DNA from: JAXDJH01 sp034663635
GTDB lineage: Bacteria; Actinomycetota; CADDZG01; WHSQ01
NCBI GenBank assembly: GCA_034663635.1
Contig: JAXDJH010000005.1
Coordinates: 109,774 to 173,773, forward strand
Direction: 5' to 3'
Length of the DNA stretch: 64,000 nt
In this document: positions 26,085 to 34,827 of the stretch, in pieces
Layout: each line of letters opens with the position of its first letter
Position numbering within the stretch: the stretch's first letter is position 1
The notes under the pieces: generated by a model
What the model was told of the DNA's origin: nothing
What the model saw: the letters and a program-made list of their open reading frames with translations, nothing else
Database searches by the model: none
Program-made: the position numbers and the translations under genes

Positions 26085-28655
26085 ATGATCCGGACCCCTG
26101 ACCAGCGACTGCGGGTATTCATCAGCTCGACGATGACCGAGCTGGCTGCCGAGCGTGCCGCGGCGACCGATGCGATCCGTGCTCTCCGGATGATCCCGGT
26201 TCTCTTCGAGATCGGGGCGCGGCCCCATCCGCCGAAAGAGCTGTACCGCGCTTACCTCGAGCAGAGTCACATCTTCCTCGGCATCTATTGGGAGAGCTAT
26301 GGGTGGGTTGCGCCGGACATGGAAGTGTCGGGGTTGGAGGATGAATTCCTGCTGTCGAACGAGAAGCCGCGGCTGATCTACATAAAGAAGCCGTCTCCCG
26401 AACGAGAAGAACGTCTCGACGCGATGCTCGCGCGCATCCGAGATGAGGACAACCTTTCGTACAAGTCCTTCGGAACGCCGGATGAGCTGCGCGAGCTGAT
26501 CTCCGACGACCTTGCTCTGATGCTCACGGAGAGATTCGAAGAGACAGCTCCGGACCGGAGCGCTGCGCCCGTGTCGCCGCTGGAGACGACGACGAGGTCC
26601 TTGCCTGTTCCCTCGACACCGTTCATCGGCCGGGCGAAGGAATTGGAGGACCTCGAGCGGCTCATGCTCCGAGATGACGTTCGTCTCGTCACGCTGACGG
26701 GCCCGGGCGGGATCGGAAAGACGCGTCTCGCACTCGAGACTGCCCGCCGGATCCAAGAGCGCTTCCGCGATGGAGTTGCGCTAGTGACGCTCGCGGCCGT
26801 GGCCGATGAGGGGCTGGTGCCTGCCGCGATCGCTCTTGCGGTTGGGCTTTCGGAGTCGACCCAACGACCCTCGGTGGACTCGCTGAGGTCGTTCTTTCTC
26901 GACCGCCAGATGCTGCTTGTACTCGATAACTTCGAACAGGTTGTCGCCGCGGCCCCCATGATCCCGGAGATCCTGGTTGCGGCACCACACATGAAGGTTC
27001 TCATCACGTCTCGTTCTCTCCTCCAGCTTCGCGGTGAGCATGAGTTCTCGGTCCCTGCGATGGAGACCCCTCAAGCCACGTCGGCACCGCGTTTGAATCA
27101 ACTCGCAGGCGCCGAGTCGATCCAACTTTTCGTGGAAAGGGCGAGGGCGGCGAACGCGGGTTTCGAGTTGACCCCCGACAACGCCTCTGACATCGCCGAC
27201 ATCGTGGCGTGTCTGGACGGTTTGCCGCTTGCCATCGAGCTCGCGGCCGCTCGATCGAAGCTGCTTCCGCCACAAGCCATGCTGAAGCGACTCTCCAGCA
27301 GGCTGGAGGTCCTCACGGGAGGAGCGCGCGATGCTCCCGCAAGACAACAGACCTTGCGGAATGCGCTCGACTGGGACTACGAACTCCTCAATGGATCCGA
27401 GCAGGAGCTCTTCAGACGTCTGGCCGTCTTCGCCGGAGGATTCACGATCGAGTCGGCTCTCGCCGTCACGTCGACGGGAGCCGACGAGCTCGATCTCTTG
27501 GAGCTTCTCGACTCGCTCGTAGTGAAGAGCTTGCTCCACCGTTCGGAATCGGGCTCGGACGAAGTGCGTTTCGAAAGTCTCAAGACGATCCGTGAGTATC
27601 AACTCGACAAGCTCGAGGAAGCGGGGGAGGGCGACGAGACGGTCGTCCGCTTCACCAGCCACTTCCTTGCACTAGCGGAGAGCGGCAACTCGCTAACCAT
27701 CGGCCCCGCCCAGATCCTCTGGCTCGAGAAACTCGAGCGAGAGCACGACAACCTGCGAGCGGCCTTGCGTTGGGCAGCCGAGTCCGATGATTCGGAAACC
27801 TTCTACCGGCTGTGCGCGGCCCTCGGCTCCCTATGGGAGCTTCGGTCCTACCTGACGGAGGGTCAGTACTGGTACGGGCTTGCACTCGAGCGCAAGGACG
27901 ACGTGCCCAATGCCCTCAGGGCTAAGGCCCTCCATGGGGCGGGCGTCCTCGCGCGGGGCCAGGGGGAGTTCGAACGAGCTCGCGAGTACCTGGACGAGGC
28001 CGTGCACCTCAGACGCGTGCTCGGCGACGAGTTCATGCTCGGGGTGACTCTGAAGAGCCTGGGCAACGTCTTCCTGGACATGAACGAGCGAGATCGGGCG
28101 CGCGAGCTCTACGACGAATCGCTCTATATCCGGCGGATGCTCGGGGACACACAAGGGATAGCGGAGGTGCTGAACAACCTCGGCCTCATCGCTCGCTACG
28201 ACGGCCGGTTCGAGGAAGCGCTCCGCTCTTATGGAGAATCCCTCGAACTTTTCAAACGAGCGGTGGACGAGCCGGGCATCGCGCGGGTCTACATGAACAT
28301 CTCGGAAGCGAACCTCGAGTTGGGCAACCTGCCCGAAGCCACTCGCTACTGCAAGCTCAGTATCGAGATGTGTCGCGAGATGGGATCGCGCTGGGACATG
28401 GCCGACCTCTTGGAGATACTCGCAACCATCGCGTCGCGACGCGGAGATGCGGCTGACGCCGCCCGCCTCTTCGGATCGGCTGAGGCGTTGCGCGAGATAT
28501 TGAACACGCCGCTTCCCCCGTCCGAACGAGACGTTTACGGGGGTCGAGTCGTGGATACCCGCTCCCACCTGGACGGGACGACGTTTGCGGTCGAGTGGGC
28601 GAAGGGCCGCGAGATGTCTTACGACGAGGCAGTGGACTACGCGCTCAAGATCTGA
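26085..28655 (+). CDS. STAND NTPase: DUF4062 - NB-ARC - TPR
   Basis: An 856-residue signal-transduction ATPase. Residues 8-150 are DUF4062 (RLRVFISSTMTELAAERAAA, HIFLGIYWESYGW). Residues about 170-450 are NB-ARC: FIGRAKELEDL, Walker A GPGGIGKTR (Lys212), Walker B LLVLDNFEQV, sensor ITSRSLL, and the GLPLAIELAAARSKLL motif. A winged-helix stretch (EQELFRRLAVFAGGFTIESA) follows, then TPR units (residues about 600-790, e.g. GNVFLDMNERDRARELYDES). STAND proteins oligomerise on ligand binding, and DUF4062 sits at the N-terminus of several STAND proteins. The role could be transcriptional or stress signalling or defence; there is no DNA-binding N-terminal domain, unlike AfsR. It is convergent with the thioesterase gene, 2 bases apart. 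Confidence 0.85.
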   Translation: MIRTPDQRLRVFISSTMTELAAERAAATDAIRALRMIPVLFEIGARPHPPKELYRAYLEQSHIFLGIYWESYGWVAPDMEVSGLEDEFLLSNEKPRLIYIKKPSPEREERLDAMLARIRDEDNLSYKSFGTPDELRELISDDLALMLTERFEETAPDRSAAPVSPLETTTRSLPVPSTPFIGRAKELEDLERLMLRDDVRLVTLTGPGGIGKTRLALETARRIQERFRDGVALVTLAAVADEGLVPAAIALAVGLSESTQRPSVDSLRSFFLDRQMLLVLDNFEQVVAAAPMIPEILVAAPHMKVLITSRSLLQLRGEHEFSVPAMETPQATSAPRLNQLAGAESIQLFVERARAANAGFELTPDNASDIADIVACLDGLPLAIELAAARSKLLPPQAMLKRLSSRLEVLTGGARDAPARQQTLRNALDWDYELLNGSEQELFRRLAVFAGGFTIESALAVTSTGADELDLLELLDSLVVKSLLHRSESGSDEVRFESLKTIREYQLDKLEEAGEGDETVVRFTSHFLALAESGNSLTIGPAQILWLEKLEREHDNLRAALRWAAESDDSETFYRLCAALGSLWELRSYLTEGQYWYGLALERKDDVPNALRAKALHGAGVLARGQGEFERAREYLDEAVHLRRVLGDEFMLGVTLKSLGNVFLDMNERDRARELYDESLYIRRMLGDTQGIAEVLNNLGLIARYDGRFEEALRSYGESLELFKRAVDEPGIARVYMNISEANLELGNLPEATRYCKLSIEMCREMGSRWDMADLLEILATIASRRGDAADAARLFGSAEALREILNTPLPPSERDVYGGRVVDTRSHLDGTTFAVEWAKGREMSYDEAVDYALKI

Positions 28656-28657
28656 GA

Positions 28658-29470
28658 TCAGCTCGGCGTGTAAGGGATCGTCAGCGCCAGCTGGCGAGAC
28701 TGTGCGATCAAGCGCCCGTCGGCCGCCCAGAGCTCGCCGTCTTCCTCGAAGAAACCATCACGAGCGAGGCTGGTCGAGAAGCGACCCAGGTAATAGTCGG
28801 ATTCGGTCGCGTCCTCCAGCGGGAAATCGGAACGGAAATGGATCGTGAGATCGATCGTCGGGCAGACATAGAGCTCCGTGGCGACGGGCAACACGGCAGG
28901 GGCCCATGCGTCCATGTAGGTGGCGATCAACGGGGCGTCCGCGATCTCGGGGGCCGCGAGGCGGATCCAGCCGCCAAGACTCGCTTTCTTCGATCCTGAG
29001 AACGGCGCGTCTCCGAACGACCATCTCATGTCGAAGTTCTTGACGAACGGCGGCACCTGGGGATTCGCCGCGACAGGCAGACCTTCTTCCGGGGTGCCGA
29101 CTTCGGGCATCGCCGCGTCCTCGTAAGCGAGACCGTCGGACGCCATCGAGAACGTGGCGAGGGCGAGCGCCACGAGTTTTCCCTCCTGCGTGACCCGGGC
29201 GGAGACGAAACTCATCCTCTTTCCTTTGCGTTCGATCGCGCACGAGATCTCGATGCTGCCTTCCTGCGACGGCGAGGTGAAGTGGATCGTGAGTGACCGA
29301 ACCGGACGGGAGGCATCGTCGAGCTCGGCCGTGAGTGCTCGCAGGATGAGAGCCGCCAGGTAGCCACCGTGGGGGCCGCGCGCGACCCACCAGTGGCGTG
29401 CCAGCTCGGCTCCATAGGAGCCATCGCCGAGCACCCTGAGAGCGGTGTCTTCCGTGAAAGGTGAGGCCAT
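28658..29470 (-). CDS. TesB-like acyl-CoA thioesterase (double hotdog)
   Basis: A 270-residue protein from ATG 29470 (ATG 29488 is possible). The first hotdog half has WWVARGPHGGYLAALILRAL, LTIHFTSPSQEGSIEISCAI and VSARVTQEGKLVALALATFS. The second half has GGWIRLAAPEIADAPLIATY, AWAPAVLP, TIDLTIHFR and GELWAADGRLIAQSRQLALT. This is the thioesterase-like superfamily (Acyl-CoA thioesterase II type) acting on cytoplasmic acyl-CoAs. The substrate is unknown. It is divergent from the PQQ-type dehydrogenase gene. Confidence 0.85.
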   Translation of the reverse strand: MASPFTEDTALRVLGDGSYGAELARHWWVARGPHGGYLAALILRALTAELDDASRPVRSLTIHFTSPSQEGSIEISCAIERKGKRMSFVSARVTQEGKLVALALATFSMASDGLAYEDAAMPEVGTPEEGLPVAANPQVPPFVKNFDMRWSFGDAPFSGSKKASLGGWIRLAAPEIADAPLIATYMDAWAPAVLPVATELYVCPTIDLTIHFRSDFPLEDATESDYYLGRFSTSLARDGFFEEDGELWAADGRLIAQSRQLALTIPYTPS

Positions 29471-29521
29471 GGCGAGGAAGTGTGGCATGTATCGAGCGAA
29501 CCGATGTTCTACTCGAAACGT

Positions 29522-30742
29522 ATGACCGTCCGGATGCTCAAAGTGGCGACGCTCGCCTGCTGTTTCTTTTTGGCCGCGGGTTGTTCTGACTCTCCCTCCA
29601 CGACCCGGTCTCAACGAAGGGTGACGAGCCCGTTGCCCGAGCCGAGTTCGATACGCGAGGCGAAGCCCATTCGAGGGCCGGTCGAGATAGATCTTGAGTT
29701 GGCCGCCGAGGGGTTCGATTCACCTCTAGCCGTCGTGAACGCCGGGGACGGCTCGGACGATCTCTTCGTCGTGGAACAAGGGGGCCGGATCTGGCGGATC
29801 AGCAAAGGCGAGATCGATCGCGAGCCGTTCCTCGAGATTCCGGATCTCATCGTGGCGGGCGGAGAACAGGGTTTGCTCGGGCTCGCCTTCCATCCGGACC
29901 ACGAAAGCAACGGTCTGTTCTACGTCAACTACACCGACACATCGGGTGACACGGTGATCGGCGAGTACCAGCGAGACGGAAACCAAACCGACGTGGGATC
30001 TGCTCGCATCCTTTTGCACATCGACCAGCCCTACTCGAATCACAACGGGGGCAACCTCGCGTTCGGGCCGGATGGATACCTCTATATAGGGATGGGTGAC
30101 GGTGGAGCGGGAGGCGATCCCGAGAAGCGTGCGCAGAACCCGCAAGAACTCCTCGGAAAGATGCTGCGCATAGACGTGGACCATGCCATTGGGGATGGGC
30201 AATACGGGATCCCCGAGGACAATCCCTTCGTCGGCGGGGGAGGGAGGCCGGAGATATGGGCCCTCGGCATGCGTAATCCATGGCGCTTCAGCTTCGATCG
30301 CGAGGGCGGCGATCTGTGGATCGGGGATGTGGGTCAGAGCGCGCTCGAGGAGGTAGATCGGGCGTCGTCAGACGAAGCGGGGATCAACTGGGGTTGGGAC
30401 GTTATGGAGGGCACCGAGTGCTACGAGCCCAGCGACGGCTGCGATGACAAGGGTAAGAGCCCTCCCGTATCCCAGTACGACCACTCTCTGGGTTGCGCGG
30501 TGACCGGCGGATACGTCTATAGAGGGGACCGCCAAGGGGCCTTGAGCGGCCGCTACATCTTCGGCGACTACTGCTCGGGACTCCTCTGGACCCTCTACTC
30601 CGATCCCGGAACCGAGTTCCAGGACCCCATGCCGGCGGCTCAAACGGGGCTGTCCATCAGCTCGTTCGGCGAGTCGGAAGACGGCGAGATCTATCTGACC
30701 GATATCTCGGGCGGGGGTCTCTACCACCTGGTCGTGCGTTAG
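29522..30742 (+). CDS. PQQ-dependent aldose sugar dehydrogenase-like lipoprotein
   Basis: A 406-residue protein from ATG 29522 (ATG 29534 is also possible). The signal ends in lipobox LAAGC, so it is a surface lipoprotein. The six-bladed glucose/sorbosone dehydrogenase fold is shown by LLGLAFHPDHESNGLFYVNY, SNHNGGNLAFGPDGYLYIGM, GDGGAGGDPEKRAQ, LLGKMLRIDVD, WALGMRNPWRFSFDR and DLWIGDVGQSALEEVD. These segments carry the PQQ and calcium ligands of soluble aldose dehydrogenases (YliI/Asd type). Whether the host makes PQQ is not visible here. Confidence 0.87.
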   Translation: MTVRMLKVATLACCFFLAAGCSDSPSTTRSQRRVTSPLPEPSSIREAKPIRGPVEIDLELAAEGFDSPLAVVNAGDGSDDLFVVEQGGRIWRISKGEIDREPFLEIPDLIVAGGEQGLLGLAFHPDHESNGLFYVNYTDTSGDTVIGEYQRDGNQTDVGSARILLHIDQPYSNHNGGNLAFGPDGYLYIGMGDGGAGGDPEKRAQNPQELLGKMLRIDVDHAIGDGQYGIPEDNPFVGGGGRPEIWALGMRNPWRFSFDREGGDLWIGDVGQSALEEVDRASSDEAGINWGWDVMEGTECYEPSDGCDDKGKSPPVSQYDHSLGCAVTGGYVYRGDRQGALSGRYIFGDYCSGLLWTLYSDPGTEFQDPMPAAQTGLSISSFGESEDGEIYLTDISGGGLYHLVVR

Positions 30743-30780
30743 TTCATGTAGCTCTCATCCCGAGCCGCGAGACTTCTTCC

Positions 30781-31455
30781 ATGGGGCAAAGGGTGCTCGT
30801 CGTCGATGACGAGCCGGCCGTTCGCCAGGCACTGAAGCGCGCTCTGTCTATGGAGGGCTATGAGGTCGCGCTCGCCGAAGACGGGAACGAGGCGCTCAAG
30901 TCGTTGATGGAGAAGCCCGCCGACGCGGTAGTCCTCGATGTTCTGATGCCGAACACCGACGGACTCGAGGTCAGTAGACGTCTCCGCAAGATGGGTGATG
31001 ACGTGCCCATCCTGATGCTCACCGCCAAAGACGCGATCGAGGATCGCGTCGAAGGGCTGGACGCGGGGGCCGACGACTATCTGGTTAAACCGTTCGCCCT
31101 CGAGGAGCTCTTCGCGCGTCTGCGCGCTTTGCTGCGCAGAACCTCCACGGGCGAGGGAAATCTGAGTTTCGCTGACTTAGAGCTCGACCGCGCGGCTTAT
31201 GAGGCGAGACGAACAGGACGAACCATCCCGTTGACGCGCACCGAGTTCCTGTTACTCGAGCTCTTCATGCTCAATCCGCGTCAGGTTCTGACCCGAGACA
31301 TCATCTTCGATCGCGTGTGGGGTTATGACTTCGGTCCCGCGTCGAACTCCCTCGAGGTCTATATCGGTTATCTGCGACGCAAGACCGAGGCCGGCGGTGA
31401 ACCGCGTTTGATCAACACGGTCCGGGGTGTTGGCTATGTCTTGAGGGAACCGTGA
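30781..31455 (+). CDS. OmpR-family response regulator, MprA-like
   Basis: A 224-residue regulator: receiver with VVDDEPAVRQALKRAL, Asp53 (AVVLDVLMPNTDG), ILMLTAKD and VKPFALEELFARLRALLRR; then a winged helix with IPLTRTEFLLLELFMLNPRQ and NSLEVYIGYLRRKTEAGGEP ending in RGVGYVLREP. This is the MprA/TcrX type common in Actinomycetota, which controls cell-envelope stress genes. It overlaps the kinase gene by 4 bases and starts at ATG 30781. Confidence 0.9.
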   Translation: MGQRVLVVDDEPAVRQALKRALSMEGYEVALAEDGNEALKSLMEKPADAVVLDVLMPNTDGLEVSRRLRKMGDDVPILMLTAKDAIEDRVEGLDAGADDYLVKPFALEELFARLRALLRRTSTGEGNLSFADLELDRAAYEARRTGRTIPLTRTEFLLLELFMLNPRQVLTRDIIFDRVWGYDFGPASNSLEVYIGYLRRKTEAGGEPRLINTVRGVGYVLREP

Positions 31456-32783
31456 ACTTCAAGAAACGTTTGACCATCGGAGCCGCCGCCGCGGTCGCCG
31501 TCGCCGTCGCGCTGGCGTCAAGCGTGATCTTCATCGTCGTGCGTGGCGTGCTGCGCGACGAGATCGACACCGCCCTGAGCGAGCTCGCAGGACGCGTAGT
31601 CGAGGTCGACTCGTTCGGCAGGATGAGCATCAGTTTGCCGGCCACGCCTTTCGGGGGGCCGCGTGGCTACGCGGAGATAGCAAGTTTCGATCCCGAGATC
31701 ACTCTGACCGACAACCGCGACGAGATTCCGCAGAACAACATGACCAGGGCGGTTGCCGTCGGCGATCGCGATGCGTTCTACAACGACCTCGTCATAAGCG
31801 GAACTCACGTCCGGGTTCTGACCTCGCGCGTTGGGCCAAGCCTGGCGGTGCAGGTGGCTCGGCCGATGGCCGAGGTCGATAACGCCATGCGCCGAATGGG
31901 GCTTGTGCTGTTGATCGTGGCCCTGTGCGGCATCGCCCTCGCGGGCGTCGTCGGTGGTGCTGTTGCACGAGCGACGCTCGCCCCCGTGAAGAAGATGACG
32001 GATACCGCCGAGCTCGTGAGTGTCACCGGCGACCTCTCTCAGAGGATCGATCAGACGGGGACCGACGAGCTCGGGCGACTGGCAACGAGCTTCAACGCGA
32101 TGCTCGACGCGCTCGAGTCATCGTTAGCCACTCAACGCAGACTCGTCGCGGACGCATCTCACGAGTTGCGCACGCCTCTCACAAGCATCCGGACGAATAT
32201 CGAAGTTCTTCAGCGAGATGCAACGATGAGCGAAGAGGAACGGTCTCGGATCCTGGACGATGTCACGGAGCAACTCGAGGAGATGACCGGGTTGATCAGC
32301 GATCTCGTCGAGCTGGCCCGCGGGAATGAGCCCTCTTCCGTAGTGGAACCGGTCCAATTGGATCGACTGGTAGCCGACGTGATCTCGCGATCGGAAAGGC
32401 ACGTTCCCGACAGACATTTCCAGCTCGAGGCCCAACCTTCATTCGTCGTGGGCGTGCCGAATCGCATCGAGAGAGCGGTGTCGAACCTCCTCGACAACGC
32501 AGCGAAATGGAGTCCACCCGGCGGCACGATCGAGGTGAAAGTGGAGGGCCCGGAGGTTGTGGTCGAGGACCATGGCCCGGGCGTGGCTCCCGAAGATGCC
32601 CCTCATGTGTTCGATCGTTTCTATCGGTCGGCAAAGGCCCGAGGACTTCCGGGCTCGGGCCTTGGTCTCGCGATCGTTCGCCAGGTCGCAGAGGCCCATG
32701 GAGGGTCCGTGACGGTCGAACCTACGAATGGTGGGGGTGCGCGCTTCAGGTTGAGGTTGGCGCCGGCAACTTCAGAGGACTAG
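31452..32783 (+). CDS. Membrane sensor histidine kinase, MprB-like
   Basis: A 443-residue kinase starting at GTG 31452 within the regulator's stop region. There are two transmembrane helices (about 10-32 and 155-178) around an extracytoplasmic sensor of about 120 residues. A HAMP segment follows (ARATLAPVKKMTDTAELVSV), then H-box DASHELRTPLTSIRTNIEVL (His237), N-box RAVSNLLDNAAKWSP, G1 VEDHGPGVAPED, F-box FDRFYRS and G2 GSGLGLAIVRQV. It pairs with the upstream regulator. The following LVIVD gene starts 51 bases later and may be part of the operon. Confidence 0.9.
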   Translation: MNFKKRLTIGAAAAVAVAVALASSVIFIVVRGVLRDEIDTALSELAGRVVEVDSFGRMSISLPATPFGGPRGYAEIASFDPEITLTDNRDEIPQNNMTRAVAVGDRDAFYNDLVISGTHVRVLTSRVGPSLAVQVARPMAEVDNAMRRMGLVLLIVALCGIALAGVVGGAVARATLAPVKKMTDTAELVSVTGDLSQRIDQTGTDELGRLATSFNAMLDALESSLATQRRLVADASHELRTPLTSIRTNIEVLQRDATMSEEERSRILDDVTEQLEEMTGLISDLVELARGNEPSSVVEPVQLDRLVADVISRSERHVPDRHFQLEAQPSFVVGVPNRIERAVSNLLDNAAKWSPPGGTIEVKVEGPEVVVEDHGPGVAPEDAPHVFDRFYRSAKARGLPGSGLGLAIVRQVAEAHGGSVTVEPTNGGGARFRLRLAPATSED

Positions 32784-32834
32784 ACGCACCTACCGGAGAG
32801 ACTCATGCTTGAACTCACCGACAAGGGGGTTCGA

Positions 32835-34736
32835 GTGAGTCGCTTCAGATTCGCCGTCTCTCTACTCGTCGCGTCCTGCACCTTGATCGGTTCGAGTGGC
32901 GCGGCCGCCACAAGTTCATCTGGGGGTCGAACGGCGGAAGTTCGGCGGGCCACAACGACGATCTCGCGCCGGATGTTTTCGAGTGCCGGGCCATCGGCGG
33001 CTCCCGTGGCGGAGAACTTCGAGGTGCTCTCCCATGTCCGATTCGAGGGATCGGCTCCAGACGCCGACGTGACCGTGTTCGATCACGGTGCGGGCGTCGG
33101 GACGTTTGCTTACGTAGGCAGTACATCGTTCCAATGTGGAGACGCCAGGGGAGTCTCGATAGTCGACGTCACGGATCCCACACGTCCGATCTTGGTCGGA
33201 CACGCGACCGGAGGTCGCAATACGACCACCGAGGACATCGATGTCGTCCAAGTTGGGGACCTAACCGTTCTCGGAGTCGGTTATCAGCTTTGTGGCGAGT
33301 CCTCGAAGTCGGGTCTCGGACTCTTCGATGTAACCGATCCGCGCCACCCGAGGAAGTTGAGCACGATCGATCAACCATCCAGTGGGGTCCATGAACTCGA
33401 TCTAGTCACACGTGGGGATGGCCGTACGCTTGCGCTCCTCGCCGTTCCATTCGCCGAAGCAAACACGATCCTCTCCGGCATCGACTTCGGAGGCGACTTC
33501 CGGATCGTCGACATCAGCGACCCCACGGATCCAGTTGAGCTGACCAATTGGGGTGTGGTCGACGACTCGGACTTGTACCTAGTTCGAAGGCCTCAGCCGA
33601 TCACGTATCCCTTCCAGGGTCTGGGCGCTCTAACTCTGCACTTCGCTCATAGCGTGCGCGCCGCGGACGATGGGATGACGGCCTATGTTTCCTATTGGGA
33701 TGGTGGCGTTCTCAGATTTGACATAAGCGACCCGTCATCGCCGTTGCTGATCGGACGGACGCGCTATCCGATCGATGCCGACGGGGAAGCGCATTCGATG
33801 ACGCCCTACGACGTCGACGGAACGCGCTATCTCTTCCAGGCCGACGAGGACCCCATCGCCGACGCGCCGGCGCTCGTGACGAGCAATGTCACGGGGGACA
33901 CCTCTTACCAAGCGCTCGACGAATCCTGGATGGTCACTACTTTGCAAGAGATGGGCACGATCTCGGGTCAGACGGCCGATGCAGGTGACGGATGCGAGAG
34001 CGAGGACTTTGGAGCGGTGTCGGGACGAGTCGCGCTCGTCGACCTTCACTCCTTCGAGGCCGAGCCGCCGCCATGCAATATCGGCGGGATGATCCTCAAG
34101 GCCGCGAACGCGGGCGCGGCTGCCGTGATCCTCAATTACATCGGCCAAGACGATCCCTTCGTGTTTGCTCCGAGTCCTCGGAAGGTCAAGCGGATCAACT
34201 CGGTCGCGGAGGGAATGCCCGTGGTCGTTGTGGCTGCTGCAGACGGCCTCGTCAACAAGATCAGGCTGGGGGCCGGGCCGGTGGCGCCCGTCGTTACCCT
34301 CTCTGCGACGGAGCCGTCGTTCGGCTACCTGCGGGTCTTCAAGGAGACCGGAGCACAAGACGGCGATGGCGACGGATACCTCGACTACCCCCAGGTCGGC
34401 TCCTTCTCCGATCTGCCCCACGTCACGGGCGACGCCTCCCTGCCCTCCGGATTCGCTTGGACTATCCACAACCCGGAAGTCTCGGGCGACCGTATCTATG
34501 CCTCGTGGTACAGCCACGGCATCGTGGCTCTGGATATCTCGGACCCCTCTAACCCCACTAAGGTGGGACAGTTCGTGCCTTCGACCCGCCTTAGGCGGAG
34601 GTATTTCGGTCCGGCGTCCGCTTTCACCTGGGGCGTAGCGGTCCATGGCGGCCTCATCTATGCGAGCGACCTCCGCTCGGGCCTCTGGATCGTCAGACCT
34701 TCCGGGGATGCGGCCCCGTCGGCCTCGTCGGAATAA
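32835..34736 (+). CDS. Secreted LVIVD-repeat propeller with an inserted PA domain
   Basis: A 633-residue exported protein. GTG 32835 begins a clean signal peptide (VSRFRFAVSLLVASCTLIGS); ATG 32805 would add an acidic lead. LVIVD blades include VSIVDVTDPTRPILVGHA, LGLFDVTDPRHPRKLSTI, FRIVDISDPTDPVELTNW, LRFDISDPSSPLLIGRTR and VALDISDPSNPTKVGQFV. Between blades, residues about 380-490 form a protease-associated (PA) domain: GRVALVDLHSF, GMILKAANAGAAAVILNY and GMPVVVVAAADG. PA domains usually sit in proteases or receptors, so this combination is unusual. It follows an MprAB-like pair. Confidence 0.85.
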   Translation: MSRFRFAVSLLVASCTLIGSSGAAATSSSGGRTAEVRRATTTISRRMFSSAGPSAAPVAENFEVLSHVRFEGSAPDADVTVFDHGAGVGTFAYVGSTSFQCGDARGVSIVDVTDPTRPILVGHATGGRNTTTEDIDVVQVGDLTVLGVGYQLCGESSKSGLGLFDVTDPRHPRKLSTIDQPSSGVHELDLVTRGDGRTLALLAVPFAEANTILSGIDFGGDFRIVDISDPTDPVELTNWGVVDDSDLYLVRRPQPITYPFQGLGALTLHFAHSVRAADDGMTAYVSYWDGGVLRFDISDPSSPLLIGRTRYPIDADGEAHSMTPYDVDGTRYLFQADEDPIADAPALVTSNVTGDTSYQALDESWMVTTLQEMGTISGQTADAGDGCESEDFGAVSGRVALVDLHSFEAEPPPCNIGGMILKAANAGAAAVILNYIGQDDPFVFAPSPRKVKRINSVAEGMPVVVVAAADGLVNKIRLGAGPVAPVVTLSATEPSFGYLRVFKETGAQDGDGDGYLDYPQVGSFSDLPHVTGDASLPSGFAWTIHNPEVSGDRIYASWYSHGIVALDISDPSNPTKVGQFVPSTRLRRRYFGPASAFTWGVAVHGGLIYASDLRSGLWIVRPSGDAAPSASSE

Positions 34737-34792
34737 CCCGCCTAAATCAGTAGTTCGACCGATATAGATAGCCGGCCTTGGGCCGATGAATT

Positions 34793-34812
34793 GAGATAGG
34801 GCGAGATAGGGC
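34793..34812 (+). repeat. Tandem 10-bp repeat upstream of the GGDEF-EAL gene
   Basis: GAGATAGGGC is present twice head to tail at 34793-34802 and 34803-34812, ending 15 bases before the TTG start. The second copy runs into the GGGAGGA ribosome-binding site. It could be an operator or chance duplication. Confidence 0.5.
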
Positions 34813-34827
34813 CGGGAGGACCTCCGA

